Shown piece by piece: positions 23,677-32,289 of a stretch of DNA of 59,304 nt; position 1 is the first letter of the stretch; each line of letters begins with the position of its first letter. Under the pieces are notes generated by a model. That model had not been told where the DNA came from. It ran no database searches and saw nothing but the letters and a program-made list of their open reading frames with translations. Made by a program: the position numbers and the translations under genes. The DNA is from Pseudomonas neuropathica. GTDB taxonomy: Bacteria; Pseudomonadota; Gammaproteobacteria; Pseudomonadales; Pseudomonadaceae. The stretch spans positions 1-59,304 of the forward strand of contig NZ_JACOPX010000027.1 of assembly GCF_015461835.1 (NCBI RefSeq), read 5' to 3'.

Positions 23677-24672
23677 CTAAGCAGCCTGCTGAAACTGCTG
23701 CCGATACTGGTTCGGCGACAGCTCGGTGTGCTGGCGGAACAGCCGCGCAAAGAAACTCGCATCATCGTAACCGACCTCATAACTGATGGTCTTGATGCTC
23801 TTGCGGCTGCCGGACAGCAAACCTTTCGCGGTTTCGATACGCAGGCGTTGCAGGTAATGCAATGGCTTGTCACCGGTGGCGGTCTGGAAGCGGCGCATGA
23901 AGTTGCGGATGCTCATGCCGTGCTCGCGGGCGACGTCTTCGAAGCGGAACTTGTCGGCGAAATGCTCTTCGAGCCAGTGCTGGATCTGCAGGATAATCAC
24001 GTCCTGATGCAGCTTCTGCCCACCGAAACCGATGCGTCCCGGCGCATAGCTGCGCTGCACTTCATAGAGAATGTCGCGGGCCACGGCTTGCGCAACGTTG
24101 GCCCCGCAGAAACGCTCGATCAAGTAGATGTACAGGTCGCAGGCTGACGTGGTGCCGCCGGCGCAATACAAGTTGTCGGCATCGGTCAGGTGTTTGTCCT
24201 GATTGAGATAGACCTTGGGAAAGCGCTCGGCGAATGCATTGAAGAAGCGCCAGTAGGTGGTCGCTTCCTTGCCGTTGAGCAGGCCGGCCTCGGCCAGCCA
24301 GAACACCCCGGTGGCTTCGCCGCACAACACCGCGCCACGAGCGTGCTGTTCACGCAGCCAGGGCAACACTTGCGGATAACGGCTGCACAGCGTATCGAAA
24401 TCGTCCCAGAACGCCGGGAGAATAATGACATCGGCGTTTTCCAGGCCACCGTCGACCGGCATTACCACGTCACTGAAACTGTTCACTGGTTTGCCGTCGG
24501 GGCTGACCAGGCGTGTTTCGAACGCTGGAGTCAGGCCGTGGCCCAGTTGTTTGCCATAACGCAGGCTGGCCAGATGGAAGAAATCCTTGGCTTGCATGAG
24601 AGTGGAGGCGAAAACCCGGTCGATTGCCAGGATGCTGACGCGCCGCAAGGGCGTGGAGACTTGCTTGGACAT
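23677..24672 (-). CDS. GlxA-type AraC-family regulator (DJ-1/PfpI sensor)
   Basis: The 331-residue protein has an N-terminal glutamine-amidotransferase-like (DJ-1/PfpI) domain, with VIILPAFWDD and GAVLCGEATGVFWLAEAGLL (the Cys sits at the usual nucleophile elbow). The C-terminal AraC domain has two helix-turn-helix units: AREHGMSIRNFMRRFQTATG and SYEVGYDDASFFARLFRQHTELSPNQYRQ. Such regulators (GbdR, CdhR, ArgR types in Pseudomonas) respond to amines or amino-acid-related compounds. It is divergent from an acyl-CoA dehydrogenase and probably controls it. The ligand is unknown. Confidence 0.87.
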   Translation of the reverse strand: MSKQVSTPLRRVSILAIDRVFASTLMQAKDFFHLASLRYGKQLGHGLTPAFETRLVSPDGKPVNSFSDVVMPVDGGLENADVIILPAFWDDFDTLCSRYPQVLPWLREQHARGAVLCGEATGVFWLAEAGLLNGKEATTYWRFFNAFAERFPKVYLNQDKHLTDADNLYCAGGTTSACDLYIYLIERFCGANVAQAVARDILYEVQRSYAPGRIGFGGQKLHQDVIILQIQHWLEEHFADKFRFEDVAREHGMSIRNFMRRFQTATGDKPLHYLQRLRIETAKGLLSGSRKSIKTISYEVGYDDASFFARLFRQHTELSPNQYRQQFQQAA

Positions 24673-24823
24673 AATTCAACTTTTGTTTTGTTTTTATAAG
24701 GGAAAGTGGTCACCAGACGGCTGGATCGTCTTATTTTTTGTCGGATGTGTCCAGTGTCCTGTGTCAGAGGGGAGGCTTAGTCTCTGAAGGTCATCTCCCT
24801 CCAACAACAAAGAAAGGTGCCGC

Positions 24824-25960
24824 ATGATCCCCAGAACCTTGTTCAGCCCCGAGCACGAATTGTTTCGCGACAGCGTACGAACCTTCCTCGAAAAAGAGGC
24901 GGTGCCGTTCCATGCGCAATGGGAGAAACAAGGCCATATCGACCGCAAACTGTGGAACAAGGCAGGGGAGGCGGGGATGCTCTGCTCGCACCTGCCGGAA
25001 GAATACGGCGGCCTGGGGGCGGACTTTCTCTACAGTGCGGTGGTGATCGAGGAGGTCGGGCGACTGGGTTTGACCGGCATCGGCTTCTCGCTGCATTCGG
25101 ACATTGTCGCGCCGTACATCCTGCATTACGGCAGCGAGGCGCTGAAGCACAAATACCTGCCGAAACTGGTTTCGGGCGAGATGGTCACGGCCATCGCCAT
25201 GACCGAGCCGGGGGCGGGTTCCGATCTGCAAGGTGTGAAGACCACCGCTGTGCTGGACGGTGACGAATATGTGATCAACGGTTCGAAAACCTTCATTACC
25301 AACGGCTTTCTCGCGGATCTGGTGATCGTGGTGGCCAAGACCGACCCAAAGGCCGGCGCCAAGGGCACCAGCCTGTTTCTGGTGGAAGCGGGTACGCCGG
25401 GTTTCGATAAGGGCAAGCGCCTTGAGAAGGTTGGTATGAAGGCGCAGGACACGTCTGAATTGTTTTTCCAGGACGTGCGCGTGCCGAAAGAAAACCTGCT
25501 GGGGCAGGCCGGGGCCGGATTCGCTTATCTGATGCAGGAATTGCCTCAGGAACGTCTGACGGTGGCGATCGGTGGCCTGGCTTCAGCTGAAGCAGCGTTG
25601 CAATGGACGCTTGATTACACCCGCGATCGCAAGGCGTTCGGCAAAGCCATTGCCGACTTCCAGAACACCCGCTTCAAGCTGGCAGAGATGGCGACTGAAA
25701 TTCAGATCGGCCGAGTGTTCGTCGATAAATGTCTGGAGCTGCACCTGCAAGGCAAGCTCGACGTGCCGACGGCGGCGATGGCGAAATACTGGGGCACCGA
25801 TCTGCAATGCAAGGTGCTCGACGAGTGCGTGCAGTTGCATGGCGGTTACGGCTTCATGTGGGAGTACCCAGTGGCCCGGGCGTGGGCGGATGCGCGGGTG
25901 CAGCGGATTTATGCCGGCACCAATGAAATCATGAAGGAGATTATTGCGCGCTCGCTCTGA
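24824..25960 (+). CDS. Acyl-CoA dehydrogenase
   Basis: The 378-residue FAD enzyme has the signatures AMTEPGAGSDLQG (near residue 125) and QLHGGYGFMWEYPVARAWADAR. The C-terminal loop reads YAGTNEI, so the Glu found at that place in MCAD and SCAD is replaced by Ala. The PQERL motif (Glu near residue 243) fits the catalytic base position of isovaleryl- and long-chain-type enzymes. It should oxidise an acyl-CoA to the 2-enoyl-CoA, passing electrons to ETF. The substrate is not known. The divergent GlxA-type regulator lies 151 bases away. Confidence 0.87.
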   Translation: MIPRTLFSPEHELFRDSVRTFLEKEAVPFHAQWEKQGHIDRKLWNKAGEAGMLCSHLPEEYGGLGADFLYSAVVIEEVGRLGLTGIGFSLHSDIVAPYILHYGSEALKHKYLPKLVSGEMVTAIAMTEPGAGSDLQGVKTTAVLDGDEYVINGSKTFITNGFLADLVIVVAKTDPKAGAKGTSLFLVEAGTPGFDKGKRLEKVGMKAQDTSELFFQDVRVPKENLLGQAGAGFAYLMQELPQERLTVAIGGLASAEAALQWTLDYTRDRKAFGKAIADFQNTRFKLAEMATEIQIGRVFVDKCLELHLQGKLDVPTAAMAKYWGTDLQCKVLDECVQLHGGYGFMWEYPVARAWADARVQRIYAGTNEIMKEIIARSL

Positions 25961-25983
25961 AATTCTGGTGGCTGTCAGACCGC

Positions 25984-26050
25984 TATCGCGAGCAGGCTCA
26001 CTCCTACAGGGAAATGCATTCCAGAATGTAGGAGTGAGCCTGCTCGCGAT
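25984..26050. repeat. Inverted REP pair (GAGCAGGCTCACTCCTACA type)
   Basis: ATCGCGAGCAGGCTCACTCC faces GGAGTGAGCCTGCTCGCGAT with about 22 bases between. It lies between the convergent acyl-CoA dehydrogenase and aldo-keto reductase genes. Confidence 0.9.
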
Positions 26051-26066
26051 TGGCTCTATGAATCAA

Positions 26067-27107
26067 TCAAGGCGCTGGGTTCGGGTGATCCTTGTGAATC
26101 GCCTCGATCCCTGCCAGCACTTCATCGGATAGCTTCAGATCGAAACTGGCAATGTTGCTGTCCAGTTGCTCAAGCGTCGTCGCGCCAATGATGTTACTCG
26201 TGACGAATGGTTGCTGAGTGACGAACGCCAATGCCATCTGCGCCGGGTCCAGACCGTGCTCCCGGGCCAGCGCGACATAACGGCTGCACGCTGCTTCCGA
26301 CTGCGCATTGAAATAGCGGCTGAAGCGACTGTAGAGGCTCAGGCGACCTTTCGGTGGACGAGCGCCACCTTCGTACTTGCCTGACAGGAAACCAAACGCC
26401 AGCGGCGAATAGGCGAGCAGGCCGCACTGTTCACGGATGGCGACTTCCGCCAGGCCCACTTCAAAACTGCGGTTGAGCAGGTTGTAGGGGTTCTGGATCG
26501 ACACCGCGCGCGGCCAGCCACGGGCTTCGGCCAAGGCCAGAAAACGCATCGTGCCCCACGGGGTTTCGTTGGACAGGCCGATGTGGCGAATCTTGCCGGC
26601 CTTCACTTGCTCGTCGAGTGCTTCGAGAGTGTCTTCGAGCGGGGTCAGGTTGGCTTCGATCTTGTGCTTGTAACCCAGCTGTCCGAAAAAGTTGGTGCTG
26701 CGCTCCGGCCAGTGCAATTGATACAGGTCGATGTAATCGGTCTGCAGGCGCTCGAGGCTGGCGTCCACCGCTGCGGTGATGTGCTGGCGGTTATGGCGCA
26801 GGTTTTTGTCGCGGATGTAGTCGATGGTGTTGCCGGGGCCGGCGATCTTGCTGGCGAGGATCCAGTCGGCGCGATCACCGCGACTCTTGAAGTAATTGCC
26901 GATGTAGCGCTCGGTGGTGGCGTAGGTTTCGGCTTTCGGCGGCACCGGGTACATCTCAGCGGTGTCGATGAAATTGATCCCGGCTTCTTTGGCCCGTTCA
27001 ATCTGTGCGAAGGCTTCAGCTTCAGTGTTTTGCTCGCCCCAGGTCATGGTGCCGAGGCAGATTGCACTCACGTTCAGGTCGGTACGGCCTAGCTGGCGAT
27101 AGTCCAT
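26067..27107 (-). CDS. Aldo/keto reductase (Tas-like)
   Basis: The 346-residue TIM-barrel protein starts MDYRQLGRTDLNVS behind a strong AAGGAG site. Catalytic residues are visible: Asp and Tyr in INFIDTAEMY, Lys in ILASKIAG and His in LYQLHWPERS. The sequence LHWPERSTNFFG and the overall length match the E. coli Tas subgroup of NADP(H)-dependent aldo/keto reductases. The physiological substrate is unknown. Confidence 0.87.
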   Translation of the reverse strand: MDYRQLGRTDLNVSAICLGTMTWGEQNTEAEAFAQIERAKEAGINFIDTAEMYPVPPKAETYATTERYIGNYFKSRGDRADWILASKIAGPGNTIDYIRDKNLRHNRQHITAAVDASLERLQTDYIDLYQLHWPERSTNFFGQLGYKHKIEANLTPLEDTLEALDEQVKAGKIRHIGLSNETPWGTMRFLALAEARGWPRAVSIQNPYNLLNRSFEVGLAEVAIREQCGLLAYSPLAFGFLSGKYEGGARPPKGRLSLYSRFSRYFNAQSEAACSRYVALAREHGLDPAQMALAFVTQQPFVTSNIIGATTLEQLDSNIASFDLKLSDEVLAGIEAIHKDHPNPAP

Positions 27108-27282
27108 CGGGTGCTCCTTGGGCAAAACAATCATAAAAGCAGGTTGAAATATTTTTCGCAATCTGCATAATTGCCGACCTCTTTCTGCAGTGGAAGTGAT
27201 GCGCCGCCGCCGAAGAATCTTGCCGTTGAACGGACGCGCCGACCCGAGCCCCCGAAAGCGTCTGTATCCGGCTGCCTTTGAC

Positions 27283-27311
27283 TTGTCAAAGTACGCACTA
27301 TTCAGTAAGAT
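27283..27311 (+). promoter_or_regulatory. Sigma70-like promoter of rplM-rpsI
   Basis: TTGTCA (27283-27288) and TAAGAT (27306-27311) are spaced by 17 bases. The start would fall about 35 bases before the rplM ATG. A small stem (CCGCC / GGCGG) lies in the leader and could take part in ribosomal-protein feedback, which is speculative. Confidence 0.55.
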
Positions 27312-27352
27312 CCGCCGTCTAATTTACAGGGCGGCCCCTGAGGCTATAAAGA

Positions 27353-27781
27353 ATGAAAACTTTTACTGCTAAACCGGAAACAGTAAAGCGCGACTGGTTT
27401 GTCGTCGACGCTGCTGGTCAGACCCTGGGTCGTCTGGCCACCGAAATCGCGAGCCGTCTGCGTGGCAAGCACAAGCCTGAGTACACTCCTCACGTTGACA
27501 CCGGCGACTACATCGTCGTAATCAACGCCGAGCAGATTCGTGTTACCGGTGCTAAAACCACTGACAAAATGTACTACTCCCACTCCGGTTTCCCGGGCGG
27601 CATCAAGTCGATCAACTTTGAAAAGCTGATCGCTAAAGCCCCTGAGCGCGTGATCGAGACCGCGGTTAAAGGCATGCTGCCTAAAAACCCACTGGGTCGC
27701 GACATGTACCGTAAGCTGAAAGTCTATGCGGGCGCTGCACACCCACATACTGCTCAGCAGCCCCAAGAACTGAAGTTTTAA
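27353..27781 (+). CDS. rplM: 50S ribosomal protein L13
   Basis: The 142-residue protein is the standard L13 length, with recognisable WFVVDAAGQTLGRLATEIA near the start and MLPKNPLGR and LKVYAGAAHPHTAQQP near the end. L13 is an early-assembly protein of the large subunit. It is the first gene of the conserved rplM-rpsI operon, 14 bases before rpsI. Confidence 0.98.
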   Translation: MKTFTAKPETVKRDWFVVDAAGQTLGRLATEIASRLRGKHKPEYTPHVDTGDYIVVINAEQIRVTGAKTTDKMYYSHSGFPGGIKSINFEKLIAKAPERVIETAVKGMLPKNPLGRDMYRKLKVYAGAAHPHTAQQPQELKF

Positions 27782-27795
27782 CGGAATAGTACATT

Positions 27796-28188
27796 ATGTC
27801 GGCGACTCAAAATTACGGCACTGGCCGTCGCAAGACCGCAACCGCACGCGTTTTCCTGCGTCCGGGTACTGGTAACATCTCCATCAACAACCGTTCGCTG
27901 GAAAACTTCTTCGGCCGTGAAACTGCCCGCATGGTAGTTCGCCAGCCGCTGGAGCTGACTGAGACTGTCGAGAAGTTCGACATCTACGTCACCGTGATCG
28001 GCGGTGGTGTAAGTGGTCAAGCTGGCGCAATCCGCCACGGCATCACTCGCGCTCTGATGGACTACGACGAAACCCTGCGTGGCGCTCTGCGCAAAGCTGG
28101 CTTCGTTACTCGCGACGCCCGTGAAGTTGAACGTAAGAAAGTTGGTCTGCGTAAAGCGCGTAAGCGTCCGCAGTACTCGAAGCGTTAA
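27796..28188 (+). CDS. rpsI: 30S ribosomal protein S9
   Basis: The 130-residue protein has the S9 hallmarks: YGTGRRKTATARVFLRPG at the N-terminus, GGGVSGQAGAIRHGI in the middle, and the basic tail ending KRPQYSKR that reaches the P site. It follows rplM by 14 bases. Confidence 0.98.
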   Translation: MSATQNYGTGRRKTATARVFLRPGTGNISINNRSLENFFGRETARMVVRQPLELTETVEKFDIYVTVIGGGVSGQAGAIRHGITRALMDYDETLRGALRKAGFVTRDAREVERKKVGLRKARKRPQYSKR

Positions 28189-28210
28189 TTCCGCTTCCGC
28201 GTTCAAAAAG

Positions 28211-28246
28211 AACGCCCGCCTCCTCACGGAAGCGGGCGTTTTTTTA
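28211..28246 (+). terminator. Rho-independent terminator after rpsI
   Basis: AACGCCCGC and GCGGGCGTT form the stem, followed by a long T run. Confidence 0.88.
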
Positions 28247-28280
28247 TGCCTGCGATTTATCAAAGAATTGCGCTGCGACA

Positions 28281-28309
28281 ACTTGCCACTTCCGTAGACC
28301 CCCTATACT
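28281..28309 (+). promoter_or_regulatory. Candidate promoter of petABC
   Basis: A good -10 box TATACT lies at 28304-28309 with a poor -35 (ACTTGC/CTTGCC) 16-17 bases upstream. The leader to petA is then about 140 bases and AT-rich. Confidence 0.4.
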
Positions 28310-28457
28310 GCAAGGCTTGAGGGTAAGAGCTCCGGGTAATTCCCTTGTCAGAATTGGGGCTTTTCATTACCATTCGGCAAAATTTTTATAAGTAACATTG
28401 ATTTATTTAGTAGATGCCTGATTTAACAGGCCACAAAAGCTGATGGGAGAGGACTGA

Positions 28458-29051
28458 ATGAGCAATGACGGCGTGAATGCAGGCCGGCGTCGCTTCTTGG
28501 TAGCAGCCACATCCGTGGTGGGTGCTGCAGGAGCGGTGGGGGCTGCGGTCCCGTTCGTGGGGTCATGGTTTCCCAGTGCCAAGGCGAAAGCCGCTGGTGC
28601 ACCGGTGAAAGTGAATGTCAGCAAAATCGAGCCAGGACAGCAGATGATTGCTGAGTGGCGCGGCCAGCCGGTGTTCATTGTCCGCCGTACTGCGGAAATC
28701 CTGGGGAATCTCAAGAAGATCGAGGGCCAGCTCTCCGATCCGACCTCCAAAAACTCCACGCAACCCACCTATGTCGACCCTGAAGTGCGTTCGATCAAGC
28801 CGGAAATTCTGCTGCTGATCGGGATCTGCACGCACCTGGGTTGCTCACCAACCTTCCGTCCCGAAGTGGCACCTGCGGATCTGGGTAAAGACTGGGTCGG
28901 TGGCTATTTCTGCCCTTGCCACGGTTCCCACTACGATCTGGCTGGCCGCGTCTACAAGTCGCAACCTGCGCCTTTGAACCTGCCAGTTCCCCCGCATTCC
29001 TATGAGACCGATGACCTGATTGTCATTGGCGTCGATACGGAGAAAGCGTGA
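28458..29051 (+). CDS. petA: Ubiquinol-cytochrome c reductase, Rieske iron-sulfur subunit
   Basis: The 197-residue protein has an N-terminal twin-Arg-like region (GRRRFLVAATS) and a membrane helix. The Rieske [2Fe-2S] ligand boxes CTHLGC (about residue 130) and CPCHGSHYD (about 155) follow. It passes electrons from ubiquinol to cytochrome c1 in the bc1 complex. It is first in the petABC operon and overlaps petB by one base. Confidence 0.96.
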   Translation: MSNDGVNAGRRRFLVAATSVVGAAGAVGAAVPFVGSWFPSAKAKAAGAPVKVNVSKIEPGQQMIAEWRGQPVFIVRRTAEILGNLKKIEGQLSDPTSKNSTQPTYVDPEVRSIKPEILLLIGICTHLGCSPTFRPEVAPADLGKDWVGGYFCPCHGSHYDLAGRVYKSQPAPLNLPVPPHSYETDDLIVIGVDTEKA

Positions 29052-30262
29052 TGAGCAAGTTCATGGATTGGGTTGATGCGCGCTTTCCTGCGACCAAAAT
29101 GTGGGAAGACCATCTCAGCAAGTATTACGCTCCAAAAAACTTCAACTTCTTCTACTTCTTCGGCTCCCTGGCGCTGCTGGTGCTGGTCAATCAGATCGTT
29201 ACCGGTGTCTGGCTGACGATGAGCTACACCCCGTCGGCAGAAGAAGCGTTCGCTTCCGTTGAATACATCATGCGCGACGTCGAGTACGGCTCGATCCTGC
29301 GTCTGCTGCACTCGACCGGCGCTTCGGCGTTCTTCATCGTGGTCTATCTGCACATGTTCCGTGGTCTGCTTTACGGTTCTTATCAGAAGCCGCGTGAGCT
29401 GGTCTGGGTCTTCGGCATGCTGATTTACCTAGCGCTGATGGCCGAAGCTTTCATGGGTTATCTGCTGCCATGGGGCCAGATGTCGTACTGGGGCGCCCAG
29501 GTGATTATCTCGCTGTTCGGTGCGATTCCTGTCATCGGCAACGACCTGACGCAGTGGATTCGTGGTGACTACCTGATCTCCGGGATCACCCTGAACCGCT
29601 TCTTCGCCTTGCACGTTGTCGCGCTGCCGATCGTGATTCTCGGCCTGGTGGTGTTGCACATTCTGGCGCTGCACGAAGTCGGTTCGAACAACCCTGATGG
29701 CGTCGACATCAAGAAGCACAAAGACGAAAACGGCATCCCGCTGGATGGCATTGCCTTCCACCCGTACTACACCGTGAAGGACATTGTCGGTGTCGTAGTG
29801 TTCCTGTTTATCTTCTGTTTTATTGTGTTCTTCTTCCCGGAAATGGGCGGTTACTTCCTCGAAAAACCAAACTTCGAGCAAGCCAACCCGTTCAAGACAC
29901 CTGAGCACATTGCCCCGGTTTGGTACTTCACGCCGTTCTACGCCATCCTGCGTGCGATCCCGGACAAGCTCATGGGCGTGATCGCCATGGGGGCGGCGAT
30001 TGCGGTGCTGTTCGTACTGCCGTGGCTGGATCGAAGCCCGGTCAAATCGATGCGCTACAAAGGCTGGATGAGCAAGATCTGGCTGCTGGTGTTCTGCATT
30101 TCGTTCGTGATTCTCGGCGTTCTTGGTGTGCTTGCGCCGACGCCGGAGCGAACCTTGCTGTCGCAGGTCTGCACCTTCCTGTACTTCGCCTACTTCATTC
30201 TGATGCCGTTCTACACCAGGCTCGAGAAGACCAAACCGGTTCCGGAAAGGGTGACTGGCTGA
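29051..30262 (+). CDS. petB: Ubiquinol-cytochrome c reductase, cytochrome b subunit
   Basis: The 403-residue multi-helix protein contains LLHSTGASAFFIVVYLHMFR and LHVVALPIVILGLVVLHILALH, with the paired His ligands for hemes bL and bH. It also has MPWGQMSYWGAQV near the Qo site and PEHIAPVWYFTPFYAILR (the PEWY-like loop). It is the core membrane subunit of the bc1 complex. The ATG shares one base with the petA stop; a GTG one codon earlier is possible but less likely. Confidence 0.96.
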   Translation: MSKFMDWVDARFPATKMWEDHLSKYYAPKNFNFFYFFGSLALLVLVNQIVTGVWLTMSYTPSAEEAFASVEYIMRDVEYGSILRLLHSTGASAFFIVVYLHMFRGLLYGSYQKPRELVWVFGMLIYLALMAEAFMGYLLPWGQMSYWGAQVIISLFGAIPVIGNDLTQWIRGDYLISGITLNRFFALHVVALPIVILGLVVLHILALHEVGSNNPDGVDIKKHKDENGIPLDGIAFHPYYTVKDIVGVVVFLFIFCFIVFFFPEMGGYFLEKPNFEQANPFKTPEHIAPVWYFTPFYAILRAIPDKLMGVIAMGAAIAVLFVLPWLDRSPVKSMRYKGWMSKIWLLVFCISFVILGVLGVLAPTPERTLLSQVCTFLYFAYFILMPFYTRLEKTKPVPERVTG

Positions 30263-31044
30263 TGAAAAAGTTATTTTTTGCTCTGATTTTTGCTGCGTTG
30301 CCTGTGCTGTCTTTCGCTGCCGAACACGGTGGTCCGGAGCTGGAAAAAGTCGATATCGACGTGTCCGACAAGGCTGCCCTGCAAGATGGTGCGCGTACCT
30401 TTGCCAACTATTGCATGGGTTGCCACAGTGCCAAGTTCCAGCGTTACGAGCGGGTTGCCGATGATTTGGGCATTCCTCACGAAATGATGCTGGAGAAGGT
30501 GGTGTTCACCGGCGCCAAGATTGGCGATCACATGAACATCGGCATGCAGCCTGCTGATGCCAAGACCTGGTTCGGCGCGGCACCCCCGGATCTGACTCTG
30601 GTCGCTCGTGTGCGTGGCACTGACTGGCTCTACGGTTACCTGAAGTCGTTCTACGAAGATCCTGCACGTCCATGGGGCGTGAACAACAAGGTTTTCCCGA
30701 ACGTCGGCATGCCTAACGTGCTGGTCGGCCTGCAAGGTCGTCAGGTCGTGGGTTGCAAGCAGGTGCAGATCGTCGAAGACGGCAAGAAGCAATATGATCC
30801 GCTGACCGGTACGCCTCTGACTCATGAAGCGTGCGATCAACTGACCATCGTGCCGAAATCCGGTGCTCTGAACGAAGAGCAGTTCGATGAGAAGGTCAAG
30901 AATCTGGTAACCTTCCTGGCTTACTCGGCTAACCCGGTTAAGCTGCAACATCAGCGCATCGGTACTTACGTCTTGCTGTACCTGGCGTTCTTCTTTGTGT
31001 TCGCCTACCTGCTCAAGCGTGAATACTGGAAAGACGTGCACTGA
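30262..31044 (+). CDS. petC: Ubiquinol-cytochrome c reductase, cytochrome c1 subunit
   Basis: The 260-residue protein has a signal peptide (MKKLFFALIFAALPVLSFAA), a CMGCH heme c site near residue 51, a Met ligand region, and a C-terminal anchor helix (YVLLYLAFFFVFAYLLKR). It takes electrons from the Rieske centre and passes them to soluble or membrane cytochrome c. The ATG overlaps the petB stop by one base. Confidence 0.96.
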   Translation: MKKLFFALIFAALPVLSFAAEHGGPELEKVDIDVSDKAALQDGARTFANYCMGCHSAKFQRYERVADDLGIPHEMMLEKVVFTGAKIGDHMNIGMQPADAKTWFGAAPPDLTLVARVRGTDWLYGYLKSFYEDPARPWGVNNKVFPNVGMPNVLVGLQGRQVVGCKQVQIVEDGKKQYDPLTGTPLTHEACDQLTIVPKSGALNEEQFDEKVKNLVTFLAYSANPVKLQHQRIGTYVLLYLAFFFVFAYLLKREYWKDVH

Positions 31045-31068
31045 TACGCTTCAAGCATTGCTGTTAAT

Positions 31069-31153
31069 CGCGCGCGCCCAAGGGCGCCTCCGATAGCGCA
31101 ACGTCTGGTTTGCCAGGTGTTGCGGGAGGCGCCCTCTGGGCGCGCGCGTTTTT
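31069..31153 (+). terminator. Very long terminator hairpin between petC and sspA
   Basis: CGCGCGCGCCCA pairs with TGGGCGCGCGCG. Inside it, AGGGCGCCTCC pairs with GGAGGCGCCCT, and an inner CGCAAC / GTTGCG stem and a CTGG-TTTG-CCAG tip continue the rod. Five T follow. The stem is much longer than a usual terminator. Confidence 0.85.
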
Positions 31154-31190
31154 CCGGTTCCGATAATTTCAACAAGCGAGGAGGATCGCC

Positions 31191-31808
31191 ATGGGCGTGA
31201 CCAATCGGTTGGCCTGTTACTCCGACCCCGCCGACCACTATTCCCACCGAGTGCGCATCGTGCTTGCAGAGAAGGGTGTCAGCGCCGAGATCATTTATGT
31301 GGAAGCTGGTCGCCAGCCGCCTAAACTGATTGAGGTAAACCCTTACGGCAGTCTGCCGACGCTGGTCGATCGTGACCTGGCGTTGTGGGAGTCGACCGTG
31401 GTGATGGAATATCTGGATGAGCGTTACCCGCACCCGCCGTTGATGCCGGTTTATCCGGTGGCGCGTGCCAACAGCCGTTTGCTGATTCATCGAATTCAGC
31501 GCGACTGGTGTGGTCTGGTGGATCTGATTCTGGATCCCAAGTCCAAGGAGGCCGCGCGTGTCGTGGCGCGCAAGGAATTGCGTGAAAGCCTGACGGGCGT
31601 GTCGCCATTGTTTGCCGACAAGCCGTTTTTCCTCAGTGAGGAACAAAGTCTGGTGGATTGCTGCCTATTGCCAATACTCTGGCGTTTGCCGATTCTGGGT
31701 ATTGAACTGCCGCGGCCAGCCAAGCCGCTGCTTGATTATATGGAGCGCTCGTTTGCGCGTGAGGCTTTCCAGGCGAGTCTGTCTGGTGTCGAACGCGATA
31801 TGCGCTAA
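31191..31808 (+). CDS. sspA: Stringent starvation protein A
   Basis: The 205-residue GST-fold protein begins RLACYSDPADHYSHRVRIVL. It has the SspA surface loop LMPVYPVARANSR (the Pro-His-Pro region HPPLMPVYP lies just before) that contacts sigma70-RNA polymerase. SspA binds RNA polymerase and changes promoter use in stationary phase and starvation. It is followed by sspB, 16 bases away, the normal order in gammaproteobacteria. The ribosome site is GAGGAGG. Confidence 0.95.
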   Translation: MGVTNRLACYSDPADHYSHRVRIVLAEKGVSAEIIYVEAGRQPPKLIEVNPYGSLPTLVDRDLALWESTVVMEYLDERYPHPPLMPVYPVARANSRLLIHRIQRDWCGLVDLILDPKSKEAARVVARKELRESLTGVSPLFADKPFFLSEEQSLVDCCLLPILWRLPILGIELPRPAKPLLDYMERSFAREAFQASLSGVERDMR

Positions 31809-31824
31809 GGCTTAAGGAGCCGCT

Positions 31825-32238
31825 ATGAACTCCAGTCGACCTTATCTGGTCCGCGCGCTCTACGAGTGGATTGTTGATAACGATTGCACCCCGCACATGC
31901 TGGTCAACTCTGAATACCCGGCAGTGCAGGTGCCGCAGGGTTTCGCCAGTGACGGCCAGATTGTCCTGAACATCTCGCCAAGCGCGGTGCGTCATCTGCA
32001 CATGGACAACGACGTGGTGACCTTCGAGGGTCGCTTCGGTGGCGTTCCGCACAGCTTGTACGTGCCGATCAGCGCGATTCTGGGGATCTACGCCCGGGAG
32101 AACGGTCAAGGCATGGTGTTTGATCTCGAGTCGCCGATGGATGACGAAGAAGAGATCGAGGCGGATGACGACTTGCCGCCACCGGACAGCGAGCCGCCGC
32201 GCCCTAGTGGTCGGCCAAGCCTGAAGGTGGTGAAGTAA
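31825..32238 (+). CDS. sspB: ClpXP specificity-enhancing factor SspB
   Basis: The 137-residue protein has the SspB start (SSRPYLVRALYEWIVDN), the tag-binding core with NISPSAVRHL, an acidic disordered linker (MDDEEEIEADDD), and a short C-terminal basic tail (RPSLKVVK) that docks on the ClpX N-domain. It delivers ssrA-tagged proteins to ClpXP. Confidence 0.95.
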   Translation: MNSSRPYLVRALYEWIVDNDCTPHMLVNSEYPAVQVPQGFASDGQIVLNISPSAVRHLHMDNDVVTFEGRFGGVPHSLYVPISAILGIYARENGQGMVFDLESPMDDEEEIEADDDLPPPDSEPPRPSGRPSLKVVK

Positions 32239-32273
32239 TAAAAAAGGCGATCCGGATGGATCGCCTTTTTTAT
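32239..32273. terminator. Bidirectional terminator between sspB and dolP
   Basis: AAAAAAGGCGATCC and GGATCGCCTTTTTT form a near-perfect palindrome with T runs on both strands, placed between two convergent genes. Confidence 0.92.
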
Positions 32274-32289
32274 GCGCGCGTTTCGGCTG

